Assembly (NCBI GenBank): GCA_025738555.1
Contig: JAOVFP010000018.1
Location: 496,001 to 560,000, forward strand
DNA from: Cyathus striatus
Lineage: Eukaryota; Basidiomycota; Agaricomycetes; Agaricales; Nidulariaceae
Length of the DNA stretch: 64,000 nt
Direction of reading: 5' to 3'
Within the stretch, counting starts at the first letter, position 1; each line of letters begins with the position of its first letter. Below are positions 24,966 through 36,075 of the stretch, in pieces. The translations under genes were made by a program, and so were the position numbers. The notes below the pieces were generated by a model. That model was not told the origin of the DNA and did not search any database. It was given only the letters and a program-made list of their open reading frames with translations.

Positions 24966-26573
24966 ATGACTGATAAAACCAATAACAACATGGCTGGTAA
25001 AAACCAGTATACAGAGTGCCGTGAGTCCCGATTTTTTGGGAATTTGCATGAGGATAGTCTACCAATAATATCTGTATGTTAGCACCAGCAAATGACCCTA
25101 TCTTCCTAGAAGCTATGGAGAAATACCACCGCGAAGCTGTTACTAACCGTGATGAAATCTCTGAACGCCTGTTGGCAGAGTATGGGTTAAAGGTGTCGTA
25201 CGTCCCGCAAGAGTTTTAGAAGTTAAGAATACGATATGAAGAAGTACTAACATCTCAAATTCCAGCCCAGCGACGGTTGTTAGACGACGAAAGGCAATGG
25301 GATTAAATGCAGGTGGCCTTACAACCAAGTACACCCCTGAGCTCGTCAAGAGGCAAGCAGTTCTGGACGCAATGGCTGCAGATCCTGCTGGAAACCAAGG
25401 ACCACGAACGATGAGAGAAGACATAGCAAGGAAGAACGGACTTATCCTTACTCGGTTTGTGACTTTAAATTGATATTATGATAACATATTTTCTGATAAC
25501 TTGTTAGTGACTATGTTACTGCTGAAATGAAGCGGCAGGCTCCACAGGGATTTGAGACTCGCAGACCAGAGATCAAGAAACCACGACGGGTAGCCCTTGT
25601 TTCACTTGGTCCAAACCATGAGTGGTCAGCGGATGGACACGATAAGCTTTCTGCCATTGGCTTTCCGATCTGGGGAGTCAGAGACAAATGGTCAGGTAAA
25701 TGGCTTGGACTCTGGGTGGTCCCTAACAACCGTCTCAAGCTATCTATTGGATATCTCTATCTTGACCTTATCGAGAAAACTGGTGGTAAGAATACAGCAT
25801 CTATTCTTGTGCTGATCATTATACTTACATATATTACTACTATGCCTCAGGAATACCTATCCAAATGACAACCGACTGTGGATCAGAATTAGGAAAAGTC
25901 TTTGAGCTTTCAAATGCACTTCGGTACCTAATTAATCACTCAATTTATTTCAGGGCTAATGAATATTGTCTTATAGCGAGCTCTTTGCTCATGACTTGTC
26001 TCTTGACGAGCTTCCTGCCCATGTATTCATCAAAAGCGTGCACAACATTGTAATTGAACGAGGCTGGCTGCGACTGAGACTTCAATGGGGTGAGAATGTC
26101 AAAATATTCTATGAGGGCGGGAAACACTTGTTTAATCCTATGGATTTTAAGCAGAAGTGAGTTTTTTTCACTGGTATTATCTATCTATCCAGTGTATTCA
26201 TAGTATCGTGACCCTCAGCAACCTTGTACAATGGCTGTGGCCAAAACTCATCCAACAGGAGCTTGATGAGCTTCTAGTAAAGTTCAATTCCCACCGCGTT
26301 CGGTTTGATCAAAACAAGAAGCTTCCATCGGGAGCATCGCCAAACGCTGCATACTCCCTTTTTGAAAAATACGGTGCCGAGGATTGTCGAACAGAAGTTG
26401 ATACGGAGGTCATACGCCACCTGAAAGATAAAATTGGTGGTAAGGATTTAATCAGGTTTGTTTCTGAGGAATATGAGCACAAGGCCCAAGGAATTTATGA
26501 TACGCTCAACATATCTAAACTATCCTTCGACAACATTTGGAATGTATATTCTGAAATGTTAACGATGGTGTAG
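24966..26573 (+). CDS. Integrase-core (DDE) transposase of the long-TIR element
   Basis: My model has seven exons: 24,966-25,020; 25,083-25,197; 25,266-25,454; 25,508-25,785; 25,851-25,923; 25,977-26,156; 26,219-26,573. All introns are GT-AG and the frame is intact for 414 aa. The N-terminal part has a helix-turn-helix-like segment (TVVRRRKAMGL, then a DPAGNQGPRTMREDIA block). The catalytic core shows EWSADGHDK (first Asp), GFPIWGVRDKWSG, LWVVPNNR, TTDCGSE (second Asp) and SVHNIVIERGWLRL (Glu), the D-D-E arrangement of the retroviral-type integrase fold. This matches the integrase-core proteins found in many copies in agaric genomes. It should act in the nucleus on the TIRs. The ATG lies 180 bp inside the left TIR. 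I see no premature stop, so the gene may be functional. Confidence 0.88.
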
Positions 26574-26845
26574 AGTTGTCTTGGAGTTGTCATACATTTG
26601 TGAGTGCTACTGAGTCTGACGAGAAAGTACCTGTTTCCCATTAAAACCCAGTAGATTAACACCTGCTGATTGTGATTCAACTCATCTTTCAGTCAAAGTG
26701 CCTTTTGGCCTACCGATACTTCCTTGTTTCTTATGTTTTTGTTTTGCTTTCGTTGTATTCCATAATCATTTGATATTATGGTGCCAGCTGTGCCGCCAGC
26801 AGAGAATGGGATCGTATACTTAAGAATCCCATGCTTTCAGTAAAC

Positions 26846-28107
26846 TCAAATTAAGAAATAAAAAGAAATATATATTAAGAAAGGACGTAAGACACTGTTG
26901 ACATAAGATATATCAAGAATGTGGAAGTACGCAAGACCAAGGGGTGTCAATGATGATAAAGGTGAAGGGCCGAAAGCAAAGCAAGGGCGGGAGAGAGGAA
27001 CCAGAGGAACGGATGGAAGACAGTGAGGAGGGGAGGAAGGGAGGAGGGGAGGAGGGGGGGAAAGGACAACAAGCAGGAAAGACCACAACGAGCGGTGTAC
27101 GATGTCAATGACGTCGAGACCACCACAACGGAGGGGGGTTTCCCGGTGGTTGGCATGGAGTGGTGTGGGAGGAGGAGGTGGTGGTGGTTGACGTGGCGTC
27201 GATGTCCAAACGACGGGTGTAGGAGAGATAGCAAGGGCGAGGAGGGAGGGAGAGAGAGGGGGGGGGCGAGGGCGGAGGAGGATCATGGCAACATCGAGAT
27301 GCTGGTCATGAGAGAGCTGGGCAGTATGCGTAGGGGGACTATCAGCCTCCATGCCGTGGAGAATATCATCGAGGGGGAGCTCAATGGTAGGGCGAGAAAT
27401 GCAGAAAGAATCATTAGCTGCGGAGGGGTTGAGCCCTTCGCCGTAGTTCATGGAATTCGTGAGCGTGGGTTGAGCAAAAAGCAATGCAGTAGGGCCGAAA
27501 TCGTTACTGAAGAAAGAGTCGAATTTGAGAGAATGGTAAACACACGAAGCCATGGCAGCGGCGGAAGTGGTTTGGGAAGTGCGAGGAGGGTCTTTATCGT
27601 TCGCTTCGTCCTCCACGATGTTCATGTCATCATGCTCGTCAGCGGGGGCAGCAGGACCGGAGGTGGAGTCATCAACCTGCGCGTGAGCACTTGTTGAACT
27701 CTGGGGAAGGTTTGAGGTCGGGCTTCTTGAGGGGAAAGTTGGGTGCAGCAGGAGCGGGCTGGTCAACGCTAAAGGTGAACTGCATGCATTTGATAGTGCC
27801 CGGCTTGGCATTCTAGCTGGCTTCGCGGGAGCACTCCTTCTCGACTGCGCGCTGGCGGATGAGGTCGGTAGAGTGGTTGCGCTTGAAGTCAGGAGCCTCG
27901 AGCTCTTCGGTGCTTCTGAGACAATAAGAGTGAGTTAGCGACGGTTGGGCCAATTAGGGTATAGGGTTTAAATGTGTGGGGACGGATTTCAAAAGCGGGA
28001 AAAAGAGGAGCAGGAGAGGGGCAGGGCAGGGCAGGGCAGGGGAGGGGAATTTACGAACCTTCCTTTTTCCTTGTTGAGTTTATCGCCCATGCATTCGGAG
28101 ACGTCAT
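26846..28107 (-). CDS. Hypothetical Ser/Pro-rich protein within the transposon
   Basis: This is a tentative two-exon model (28,059-28,107 and 26,846-27,915) giving 372 aa with an open frame across the splice. The protein is Ser/Pro/Ala-rich, with an acidic patch (ADEHDDMNIVEDEANDKD), a stretch of about 60 residues that looks less repetitive (SLKFDSFFSNDFGP onward), a poly-Pro run and a hydrophobic C-terminus. I do not recognise a domain. The alternatives are that it is captured host sequence, or an accidental open frame in GC-skewed DNA. It is convergent with the transposase gene. The intron contains a GGGCA pentanucleotide run. Confidence 0.3.
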
Positions 28108-30459
28108 GTTAATGTTAACGCGACAACAACGACAACAACGACAACGTAAGGAAGGACGGGTGCTTGAAGATGTGGTATCAATGCCATTCTTGTCAAAGGC
28201 GTGGCCGTCGTCTAGATACAGCGGAAGAGAGAGGAGGTAGGATGAGGACGTAAGTGAGGGTGGTCGTAATGGCTGTCAAAGAGGTGGCTCGTGTGGATGC
28301 GTGGCAGCACTGGAGGAACCGTGGTGGTAGATGGTAGGATAGGGAGGCGCGGTAGGCGAGGTGAGTGGAGATGGCGGTGCAGTGGTGGAGACGGCGGGAG
28401 AGGACGAGTGATCGTTGAGAGAAAAGAAAGGAAAAGGGGATGAGAAACGAACCTGAAATGCACTACTCCTTGCCCAACTATCGCACATTTCAAGAATCTT
28501 AGTGACCTTGTGAAGGCACTGGATCGTTGTCCTTGTTTCACCATGCTCTATACTACCCGCGGTAGGGAAAAGCACAGCAGATAACCAGCGGGTATTTTTA
28601 GACCAACCCACACGGGTGCCAAGGGTTCAATGCGAAACGTGTTGTTTGACGCTTCCGTTCTCTCTCATCGCCTCTGCTGTTCGGTCTGCAATCACCAAGT
28701 ACTCTCTTGCTCTCACTCTCGTTTACTTCTCTTCCCTGGTACTGGCACCTCTCTGTTGTGAAGCATACTCTTCAATGGCTATGCCTCAATAGGCTTTACT
28801 CTGTCTCTGAGTGGGTATGGGATGCACCACATCACGTCCAGGATTTCTTGCCAACATTTCGACATGTATGGCCAGGTGAGTCCTTTCAACGCACCCTTTC
28901 CCCGCCCATCTGTTGACCTTTTGCCCACTCCCTCTCCTCCCCATCTCCCTTCACGCTGTATCACCGCTTCCCTCGACACTATGTAGGGCACGTCATCTTG
29001 ACGTACCAACAGCCTAACGTCGCCATTCCACCTTCCTGCTCAATGTCCCGGAAGTGCGAAGTCCGCTTTCCTCAACGGCCCCGGGCCCTCTCCCCCGGCT
29101 TCTCTCCCTAGCCCCAGCCACCGCCTCCCGCATTTCCGCCCCCCTCCCCAACGTCGTCTTGACCACCACCAGCACCTCGACCATATCAACTGACACCTCG
29201 TTGCCCTGTCCCCGCTACCAGTGCCGTCTTGCACCACCCCGCCACCACCACCACCACCCCACCTTCTATGACCATGGCATCACCGTCTCCCACCTCCCAC
29301 CACCACCCTTTTATGATGGCATCTCCGTCCCGAATCACACCATCACCTCATCTCCTACCTCCGCCTTACCATCTCACACCACCACCTCGCACCTACGTTT
29401 TCCTCCTCTTCCTCCTCCTCCTCCCACACAAGCAGTAATATCGTCTCGATGTCTCGCCCTACAACAGCATCCACCGCCTCCCTCACTTACGTCTCCAGCG
29501 GCATTGCAGCCGTTTCTCCAACTGCCACCAAATCCTCTCTCACATATCCCCTTGTCTATCTGTCTGTCTGCAGATTGACTAGGTGATTATCGGATTGTCT
29601 AGGTTGACAAGACTCGGACACTCCACAACCCCTCCAACAATATGTACTTCACAGCTTGCATACGAATGTCCCTTCGCTCTACACCATTCTCCAAACCAGT
29701 CTCTTCTGCTATTTTCTTCTTCCCATCCAGCCAATATATTACTCCCGCATATAATGCTCTGCATTAATCCCCACTTACTGCTTTCTTTGTCTTGAAGTCC
29801 CTTCCTCCTCCCTCCCTCCTTGACACCTGTCCCATTGGTAATAACAGCATCAATGCAGCATGCTCCATCATCCAACCCCCTCATTCCTCTTCGTGGCGTT
29901 GTTACGCCTCGTGGACGACAGTGTCGTCCGGTCTGCTCCCCTGCGTCGCAGTGGTGATGCCTCATTTCGCTGGCCCACTCCCATTATGAGTGTTATACAA
30001 TGATATGTAGCACTACTGTAGTCTGTAGCGCTGTGAAGTACTAGTATAATGTATTTACAAGAACAATCCACGGTACTATCTACAATAGAATCCAATCCCA
30101 ACCTTCCTCAAGCCTTCATGTCTCGTTTACAATCAACATCAAATATGCATTCCATTGTATAAGTTCAGACCTCAATAGACATTAGTTTAGGATTTGTATA
30201 TTTAAGAGAGATTCCTCAGACCTCCATCTCTGAGCATCTAAATTCACGCAAGATAAATGCTATTTCAAAGGATAATCCGATGAAGTGTATATTAGGCCGA
30301 CACATCGACATTTACTCAACATATATATAGGTTCAAAAGAATAAAGCATGTATTAAGAATATAAAAAAACCTGTCCGCCTTAAAAAACCCAGTGGGAAAA
30401 AATAGGTGGCAGGATTAGAAAATGGTTAAGGTGTACGTGCATGCATGCATGCATAGAAG
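28108..30459. other. Transposon interior with possible captured gene fragments
   Basis: No complete gene is clear. The forward strand from about 28,650 to 29,580 is very C/T-rich, with His/Pro/Ser low-complexity translations. Some segments read like isolated exons, for example a reverse-strand piece ending near 28,455 (TRWLSAVLFPTAGSIE start) and a forward piece near 28,740-28,875 (SEWVWDAPHHVQDFL) followed by a GTGAGT. They may be fragments captured from host genes. GCATGCATGCAT lies at 30,439-30,452. Confidence 0.35.
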
Positions 30460-32959
30460 TTACATCTCCCAGGGGCGATGTCTTTCCACGTCTCTCTGCT
30501 GTAACTCCATCATTTTTGGTTCATCATGTAGATGAAGGGAGCGACAAATTGCATTACAGCTATGCTCTCGATAGAACTTATCAATTTGGGTTCTTCCCTT
30601 GTCCCAATACCCGAGTGGTTCTTCACCCGCATTGCTAATGATATAACGTGTGTGTAAGTATGTGAATCTCTTCACAATTATAGCAAAAGACAACAACTTA
30701 CCGACTTGGAGAGTGCGCTTGAGGGTCAAAGAGTGTCAACCGCCCAGATGGTGATATCATCCCTGTGAAAACCACTATTAGACACAGTTCTAACTTTATA
30801 CACCGCCAAATGGTGTGTACAGCAAGAAATTACCTTGTATATCTGCAAGTAAGAATGTACCATGGCTGTCCACAAGAGCATGATGGATATATGCATCAAC
30901 AGCGCGCCCAAGTGTATCAGTGTTGTTCACAACATCTCCATTGCCGCAGAACTTTCGTTCTTGATAAGCTCCACCAATTGGAAGTAAAGGGGCGATCAGG
31001 AAGTCCGGCCAGATTAATGGACGTGACTCAATTGTAGTTACATCTTCAAAATCACTTATAGAGCCAACCACTCGAGCAAGGTTGGGAATATTCCATTGCA
31101 TTTCTGAAAATGTATTATGATTACTTCAGTACATTTATGAAAACAAAACAAAAACGACTTGCCTGGAAGGCCCCGAATTTCATATGCTGATGCTCGTTTC
31201 AGGAATGAGTCAAGAAAGTACTGAGCCATAACAGTAATCTTCATTTCAGCTACGAGATCATCTCTGTTGTGATGTGAGGTCGAGCAATGTTTATTTTGGC
31301 GTATAGCCACATCCTTTTCATCAACACGTCCCTATTTGTAACAATGAGTTATTTTGTTGAAATGTAGAAACAGTAGAATCGAAATAGTTACCTGGAAGGC
31401 ATACTTCATTAGACCAGAGGAGATATAACCACCATTTGGTACTCCTTCCTTCTTGTATACTTGCCAATTTTTCGCAACACTTATTTTTTCGACAGCTTCT
31501 CCATCTTTTGTAATGATTTTACCACTGATATCTGTATAAAATGTTAAACGCCGGAAGCTGAAGTCTGTGAATGTGATGCTAATTTCACTGGGCCTATAAC
31601 AGCTTGAATATCGTGCAGATGATGAAGTGTGTACTGATGAAGAAGTGCTGCGTGCTGATGCATGTCTAGGATTGCCAGTAGTACGAGAGCTTGAAGGAAC
31701 CATGGCAGCAGAAGAAGTGGAAGCATTTGCACACATTCGGCTTTTGGATGTCGGTACCATACTGGTACTACTGGCACCCACTTCTCCCCATTTTCGCTTT
31801 TTACCTAGCTCATCATCAAAATCATCCTAAAACACACGCAATCAGCTACCAGTACAAAAGAACTTAGGCATGTAACGTACATAAAAGTCATTCAAATCAT
31901 ATTGGAATGCCAACAAGCGCAGGGTGAGCATTGATGTCAGGGCCCTATCTGATTTCACTGGCAAAACTAGGTCACGCTTCAAGTGGTTTAACATATCAGA
32001 AAGGCTCCCCGTAATGTGTTCATCCTTTAGCTTTACTATGCATGATCCACTTAACTGAATAATAAACATGCATTTGCTCCTGCAAGGAAGCGAAGTGAAT
32101 ACCCTGATGAAACTGATTGTGATATTAATATATCAAAATTGAGAGCCTACCTTATGAACACCACTTCACCCGGGAAATGGTTTGGGCACAGCCCAAATGA
32201 AGATTTCACCATAACCATAAGTAGATCAAGTGTTTCGTCAGCACCATCAGTTGTCGAGCAAGTAATATTCACTGGAGGCAGGGGATGCTATATATGTATT
32301 CATGTAAAACTTGTCAAACATATAAGAACATTGTAAGATCTCACTTTCTTTCCAGGCTTCCCATCACGGCTAACCCAGAGACCACATCGAATTACGATTG
32401 CTTCTCCCTTCGCTTGTTTCTTAAGTGCTGCTGTCTTTGCTTTAATATCTGCAGCCTTCGTGGTAGTAGCTTGTGTTTCTGGTCCCTTTGGTTTGTTCAG
32501 TCGGTTGGAGGTAACTTGCGTTGAATGATGTGCCATTCTTTTCTCAAGAAATATTTTCACAGCATCAGAGCCTAATAAATATTCGTTAGAAGCGATAGAA
32601 TTCAGATAGGAAGAGATCATTTACATTCAGTGCGAGACAATGTATCTACAGGAGATAATTAGCTGATATTGTTATAATAGAAATATGTTTAGTACCTTCA
32701 GAGAGTTTTGGCAAGCACGTTCCACAAACAGGATCAGAAAGGAACCTAAACGAAATACCACAGCCATCGCATTGTGGTTCCTCCTATACATATTGAAATT
32801 AGTTATAGCTTATCAAGAGCACATAGAGTTATAATGGGGACATACAGTGATAGTTTTTTTCTCAGCAGTGGATGTAACTTTCATTCTTTTCGTGCACTTT
32901 GTGCACGTTTGAAGGTCTAGGAAGGGGAACACTTTTGAACAAGAATCGCAAACCCCCAT
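30460..32959 (-). CDS. Alpha-type protein kinase carried by the transposon
   Basis: My ten-exon model (32,959-32,846; 32,783-32,696; 32,571-32,345; 32,287-32,151; 32,079-31,881; 31,826-31,392; 31,331-31,163; 31,103-30,834; 30,762-30,702; 30,634-30,460) is in frame throughout and gives 624 aa. One intron is GC-AG (donor GCAAGT at 31,162). The N-terminus has CxxC pairs (CDSC, CTKC, then CDGC, CGTC), zinc-finger-like. A Ser/Thr-rich linker follows. The C-terminal third carries alpha-kinase hallmarks: FLLADIQG, LTLFDPQAHS, GYWDKG and the zinc-binding HSCNAICRSL tail. Alpha-kinases such as eEF2 kinase and myosin heavy chain kinase phosphorylate Ser/Thr. The position I would align with the invariant Lys reads VAIRQ (Arg), so activity is uncertain. 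The gene starts 441 bp inside the right TIR. Confidence 0.88.
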
Positions 32960-33399
32960 TTTTCAGATGTGTATACAGACCACAGAAAACACACTGGGCT
33001 TATATACTTCAGTGTAGACTTAAGATGGAGCGGTGAACTTCAAAATATCAAGTCCGGAGCCCCTAATCCCGGTCATTCTCATCCAGGATATTATGCCACC
33101 TACAAATTTTATTGAATGTTGTCTACGTTCTCTGCAAAACAACTTGTATGTTGCATACCAGCTATGGTAAAGCAGAGTATGCTAAATTTTCATTCTGTGC
33201 TAGTTTAAATTAATATTCATAACGGGCTCACAGGAGATTTTGGGAACTGTCAATACATTGTTGTTTGACTCTTGAGTGGAGGACCTCGAATCACTGACAC
33301 TATGCTTGGCTCACAAACCAACACTCACCACGCTCACTGCTCACTGCTCACTGTGTCACCATTCACCATGATTACCATGCTCGCCACTCACAGACTACT

Positions 33400-33760
33400 A
33401 TACACACTGCTCACAAGTCACACATCATCACGATGGGAGCGACACTCACCAAGAATTCAGGCACCATTACCTTGGAATCACCGACACCATGCTCAGCTCA
33501 TGAACCAACACACTCACCATGCCCACCGAGAATTAAGGCATTAGTTCGTGGACGTCGGTAATAATTCGCCGACCACAATGACCACGATGACCACGATGAC
33601 TGCGATGACCACGATGACCGACGACCCGGCGACCACGGTGATTACGGTGACCAGTAGACCCTTCATTTAATACTTAGGTAATGTTCATTTAAGTGTGGAG
33701 TCAAGTCGTATATTGAACTTCAACTTTTGAAATCCTGGCTGAGACGGCTCGGCAACCGTA
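33400..33760 (-). repeat. Right terminal inverted repeat (361 bp)
   Basis: It is the reverse complement of 24,426-24,786, colinear and without gaps, ending ...GGCAACCGTA at 33,760. Diverged similarity extends inward to about 33,290. Confidence 0.9.
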
Positions 33761-33765
33761 ACTAT
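33761..33765. repeat. Right target-site duplication (ACTAT)
   Basis: ACTAT directly follows the right TIR and matches 24,421-24,425 exactly. Confidence 0.85.
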
Positions 33766-33879
33766 GCATAATATAACATACAAACCTATAAACGTCACAA
33801 GGATCCTTTGTCTGCTTTTGTGAGGCTAATGATGAGATTGACACAAACTTCTTCCGTTGACCATCACTTAAAAAAAGAA

Positions 33880-33977
33880 GTCCCGAAGGTGGTTCGAACA
33901 CCTGACCACAGGATAATATGTTTCTGGTGGATGAATGTTAACTGCAATCCTATGCTCTACCACTGAGCTATCGAGAC
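33880..33977 (-). tRNA. tRNA-Cys (GCA) with intron
   Basis: The reverse strand folds as a cloverleaf. The 7-bp acceptor stem is GTCTCGA with TCGGGAC (one G-U). The D arm is TAGCTCAGTGGTAGAGC. The anticodon stem TAGGA/TCCTG holds loop TTGCAG..., anticodon GCA. The T arm is AGGTG-TTCGAAC-CACCT. An intron of about 28 nt interrupts the anticodon loop after position 37. It lies 119 bp from the right end of the transposon. No CCA is encoded, as expected in a eukaryote. Confidence 0.8.
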
Positions 33978-35820
33978 GATGCGCTGCAATCAAGAATAGT
34001 ATCACTAGTATTTCCGACTTTGGAGCAGCATTTCACTAAGTACGTACTTACCACGGAACTTGAAGCGAAAGCACACACTAACAGGGCAATATATACGATA
34101 CCATTGTGGTTTTAGCCTATACAATTTTATGCCAGCTTGAAAAAAATGCGACTTGATATTCTCCTGTTTTATAACAGGTATCTTATGACTATTCCATATC
34201 AGACCATCGTTTTCGCAACGGAGCCTGCGCGCTATCCTCGGCCTTCGTAACGAAAAGCTGATAGAGTTCGATAACAAAAGCATGCTATGATGAACTTTGT
34301 GATTATACAATAGGATTAAGCAGATCCAGGACAGAGATAGTCTACTAGCATTAGAGTATATTGATTAGACTATACATATCATATAACCTGTCCAGGTCAC
34401 AGCTTAAGGCAATCTATCACATAATAAGCGACATGAACACATTTTTCAATAGAATACGTCAACTTATCGGGCATGGGAGAATGAAACATATAAACCATAC
34501 AGGAAGGCAAGTTGGTAAAGTCTCATTAATCTAAGATCTCGCAACTGAATGGAGACACTCGTACGCCCGCCCGCCCGCCCGCCCGCCCGCCGGGCCCCGT
34601 AGGAATTCATTCATTCTTCTTCAATTCTTCCTCGTGCCCTACCGAGGAGATAGCATGCGTTATCACGAGATCTAAGATATGTCAAAAAGACAAAAACGAT
34701 ATACTTCTTACACAAGTGTCCTTCAATTCAAACACCAATCACGAATCACAAATTTGCAAAGTTCCACACTACACCCACAAAAGAATGTACTCGAGAACCT
34801 ACAGGAACGCAAGGAAGATCCATTTTCCAGGTTCAAGATCTCGTTGCAGTGCTATGATGCGTGATTCTGTCCCTGAAGCACTCAAAATCTCGTCCTAAAC
34901 CCCGAAAAATCTATTTTTAACAGCAATATATATATATTTAGCGGAGGTAAAGTTTATAAAAACATAAAACCTCTCGTGACCTACTTTGACCCACAAAAAC
35001 CATAAGCGGTTAACTACGCGACCCGAGGAGTTGTTCTGTTCTCCATTTGTCCATACCGACTCCCGACACCAGCAGACCTTCTGGGGATATCATTTCAAGC
35101 GTGTCTGGGTACGTGAGACACGTAGCGGTCAAATCAATGAGTCCCCTATTAGAAGAAGGGTGGCTTATCGCTTAGAAAATGGGGTTCAAATCATAGTCTG
35201 GTCGTTCCGTCAGATATTGAGACATTTCAGCGCTCGGCATTGATGGTGTATGTCCGGACCATCCATGATGTTACGAGTAAGCCCACTTGCGTGAACACGT
35301 ATCCTTAATAGGACACCTCTTTTATTGTAGCAGTGACATCGTAGACAGGACAAGACACTTCGGTCTTAGAACAATGAAACGTGCTTGAAGTCTTGATGCA
35401 GTTGCGGAATTGAAAAACAGCAACGAAAACGATATCGAACGATAATATGGGGAGGGTGCCGCAGCACTGCTCGAGGGATGAAATCATATATCATTATGAT
35501 ACGCAACCCACCCGCAGCATACCATTCGTGCTGCGAGTGACAGTTTACGTTGCTGTCAATGTAGAATCAATAAAACGATGTAAATCTTCCCGCCAAAAGA
35601 CGCAGAGTAGAGGTTCGGGAAGAACGTTCTAAAATGTAAATATGAGTTAGAAACTACAGCTAGACAAGAACGGGGCGGAGGGACCGTACCGTCTGCAGTC
35701 ATGTAAGTACGACAAGTTGTGACTAGGTCGGGACCGAGTTCTAAAGAGTTCTAAATGGGGATATGATATGGTGTTAACTGTTAATTCCAATTGCCTTCCG
35801 TTTCCTTACCGTCACACACC
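33978..35820. other. Gene-poor spacer
   Basis: No supportable gene. It contains a CCCG microsatellite at 34,564-34,593 and AT-rich sequence near 34,920. The right end leads into the promoter of the next DUF6699-like gene. Confidence 0.45.
34564..34593. repeat. (CCCG)n microsatellite
   Basis: About seven consecutive CGCC/CCCG units are followed by GGGCCCC. It is a simple repeat with no associated gene. Confidence 0.9.
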
Positions 35821-35822
35821 AG

Positions 35823-35828
35823 TATAAA
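35823..35828 (+). promoter_or_regulatory. TATA box of DUF6699-like paralogue 6
   Basis: TATAAA is followed by a C/T-rich leader and by a probable 5'-leader intron (GTAAGT at 35,966, acceptor CTAG ending at 36,062), which ends 13 bp before the ATG at 36,076. Confidence 0.5.
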
Positions 35829-36075
35829 GTGCACGACCACCTCTCCGCGTCGTAGGCTCCACCCTTTCCCTTCTCCTCTCATCTCTGCTACGCTAGCAAG
35901 ACTCTCTGTGACTCCTCGAACACCAAGCCGGACCAAGACGACGCGCACTCAATAGCAAAGAACCTGTAAGTGCTCCAGTGAGCACTGTGTGGGGTAACTG
36001 CGAACAGGACTGTACTCACCAAGTATCAGCAGACCACCTCCTCGCAAGCTCTCCTTCTCTAGCTCCACAACCACA

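Larger units (their letters stand above)
24426..33760. mobile_element. 9.3-kb long-TIR DNA transposon with integrase-type transposase and alpha-kinase
   Basis: The unit is bounded by 361-bp inverted repeats starting TACGGTTGCC and flanked by the 5-bp duplication ACTAT. It carries an intact integrase-core transposase gene at the left (24,966-26,573, forward), an intact alpha-kinase gene at the right (30,460-32,959, reverse) and a possible third gene in the middle (26,846-28,107, reverse). No reverse transcriptase, DNA polymerase B or tyrosine recombinase is seen. The short target duplication and DDE integrase recall retroviral-type integration, as in Ginger or Polinton elements. The termini do not begin TGT as I recall for Ginger, and Polinton hallmark genes are absent. 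The intact genes and near-identical repeats suggest a recent insertion. It lies inside the DUF6699-like cluster, between sister paralogues 5 and 6. Confidence 0.9.

Noticed and set aside
29054..29578. Forward open frame of 174 codons rich in Pro, His and Ser inside the DNA transposon
   Set aside because: Low-complexity translation of C-rich DNA, open in several frames, so not evidence of a gene.
24426..33760. Polinton/Maverick element
   Set aside because: Long TIRs and an integrase fit, but there is no protein-primed DNA polymerase B, protease, ATPase or capsid gene, and the target duplication is 5 rather than 6 bp.
24426..33760. KDZ, hAT or CACTA element
   Set aside because: The transposase shows an integrase-type D-D-E core with DCGSE and ERGW motifs, and the target duplication is 5 bp, not the 8 bp (hAT, KDZ) or 2-3 bp (CACTA) expected.
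34564..34593. (CCCG)n run as a regulatory or G-quadruplex site
   Set aside because: Simple microsatellite far from any gene; single G/C runs of three do not by themselves support a function.
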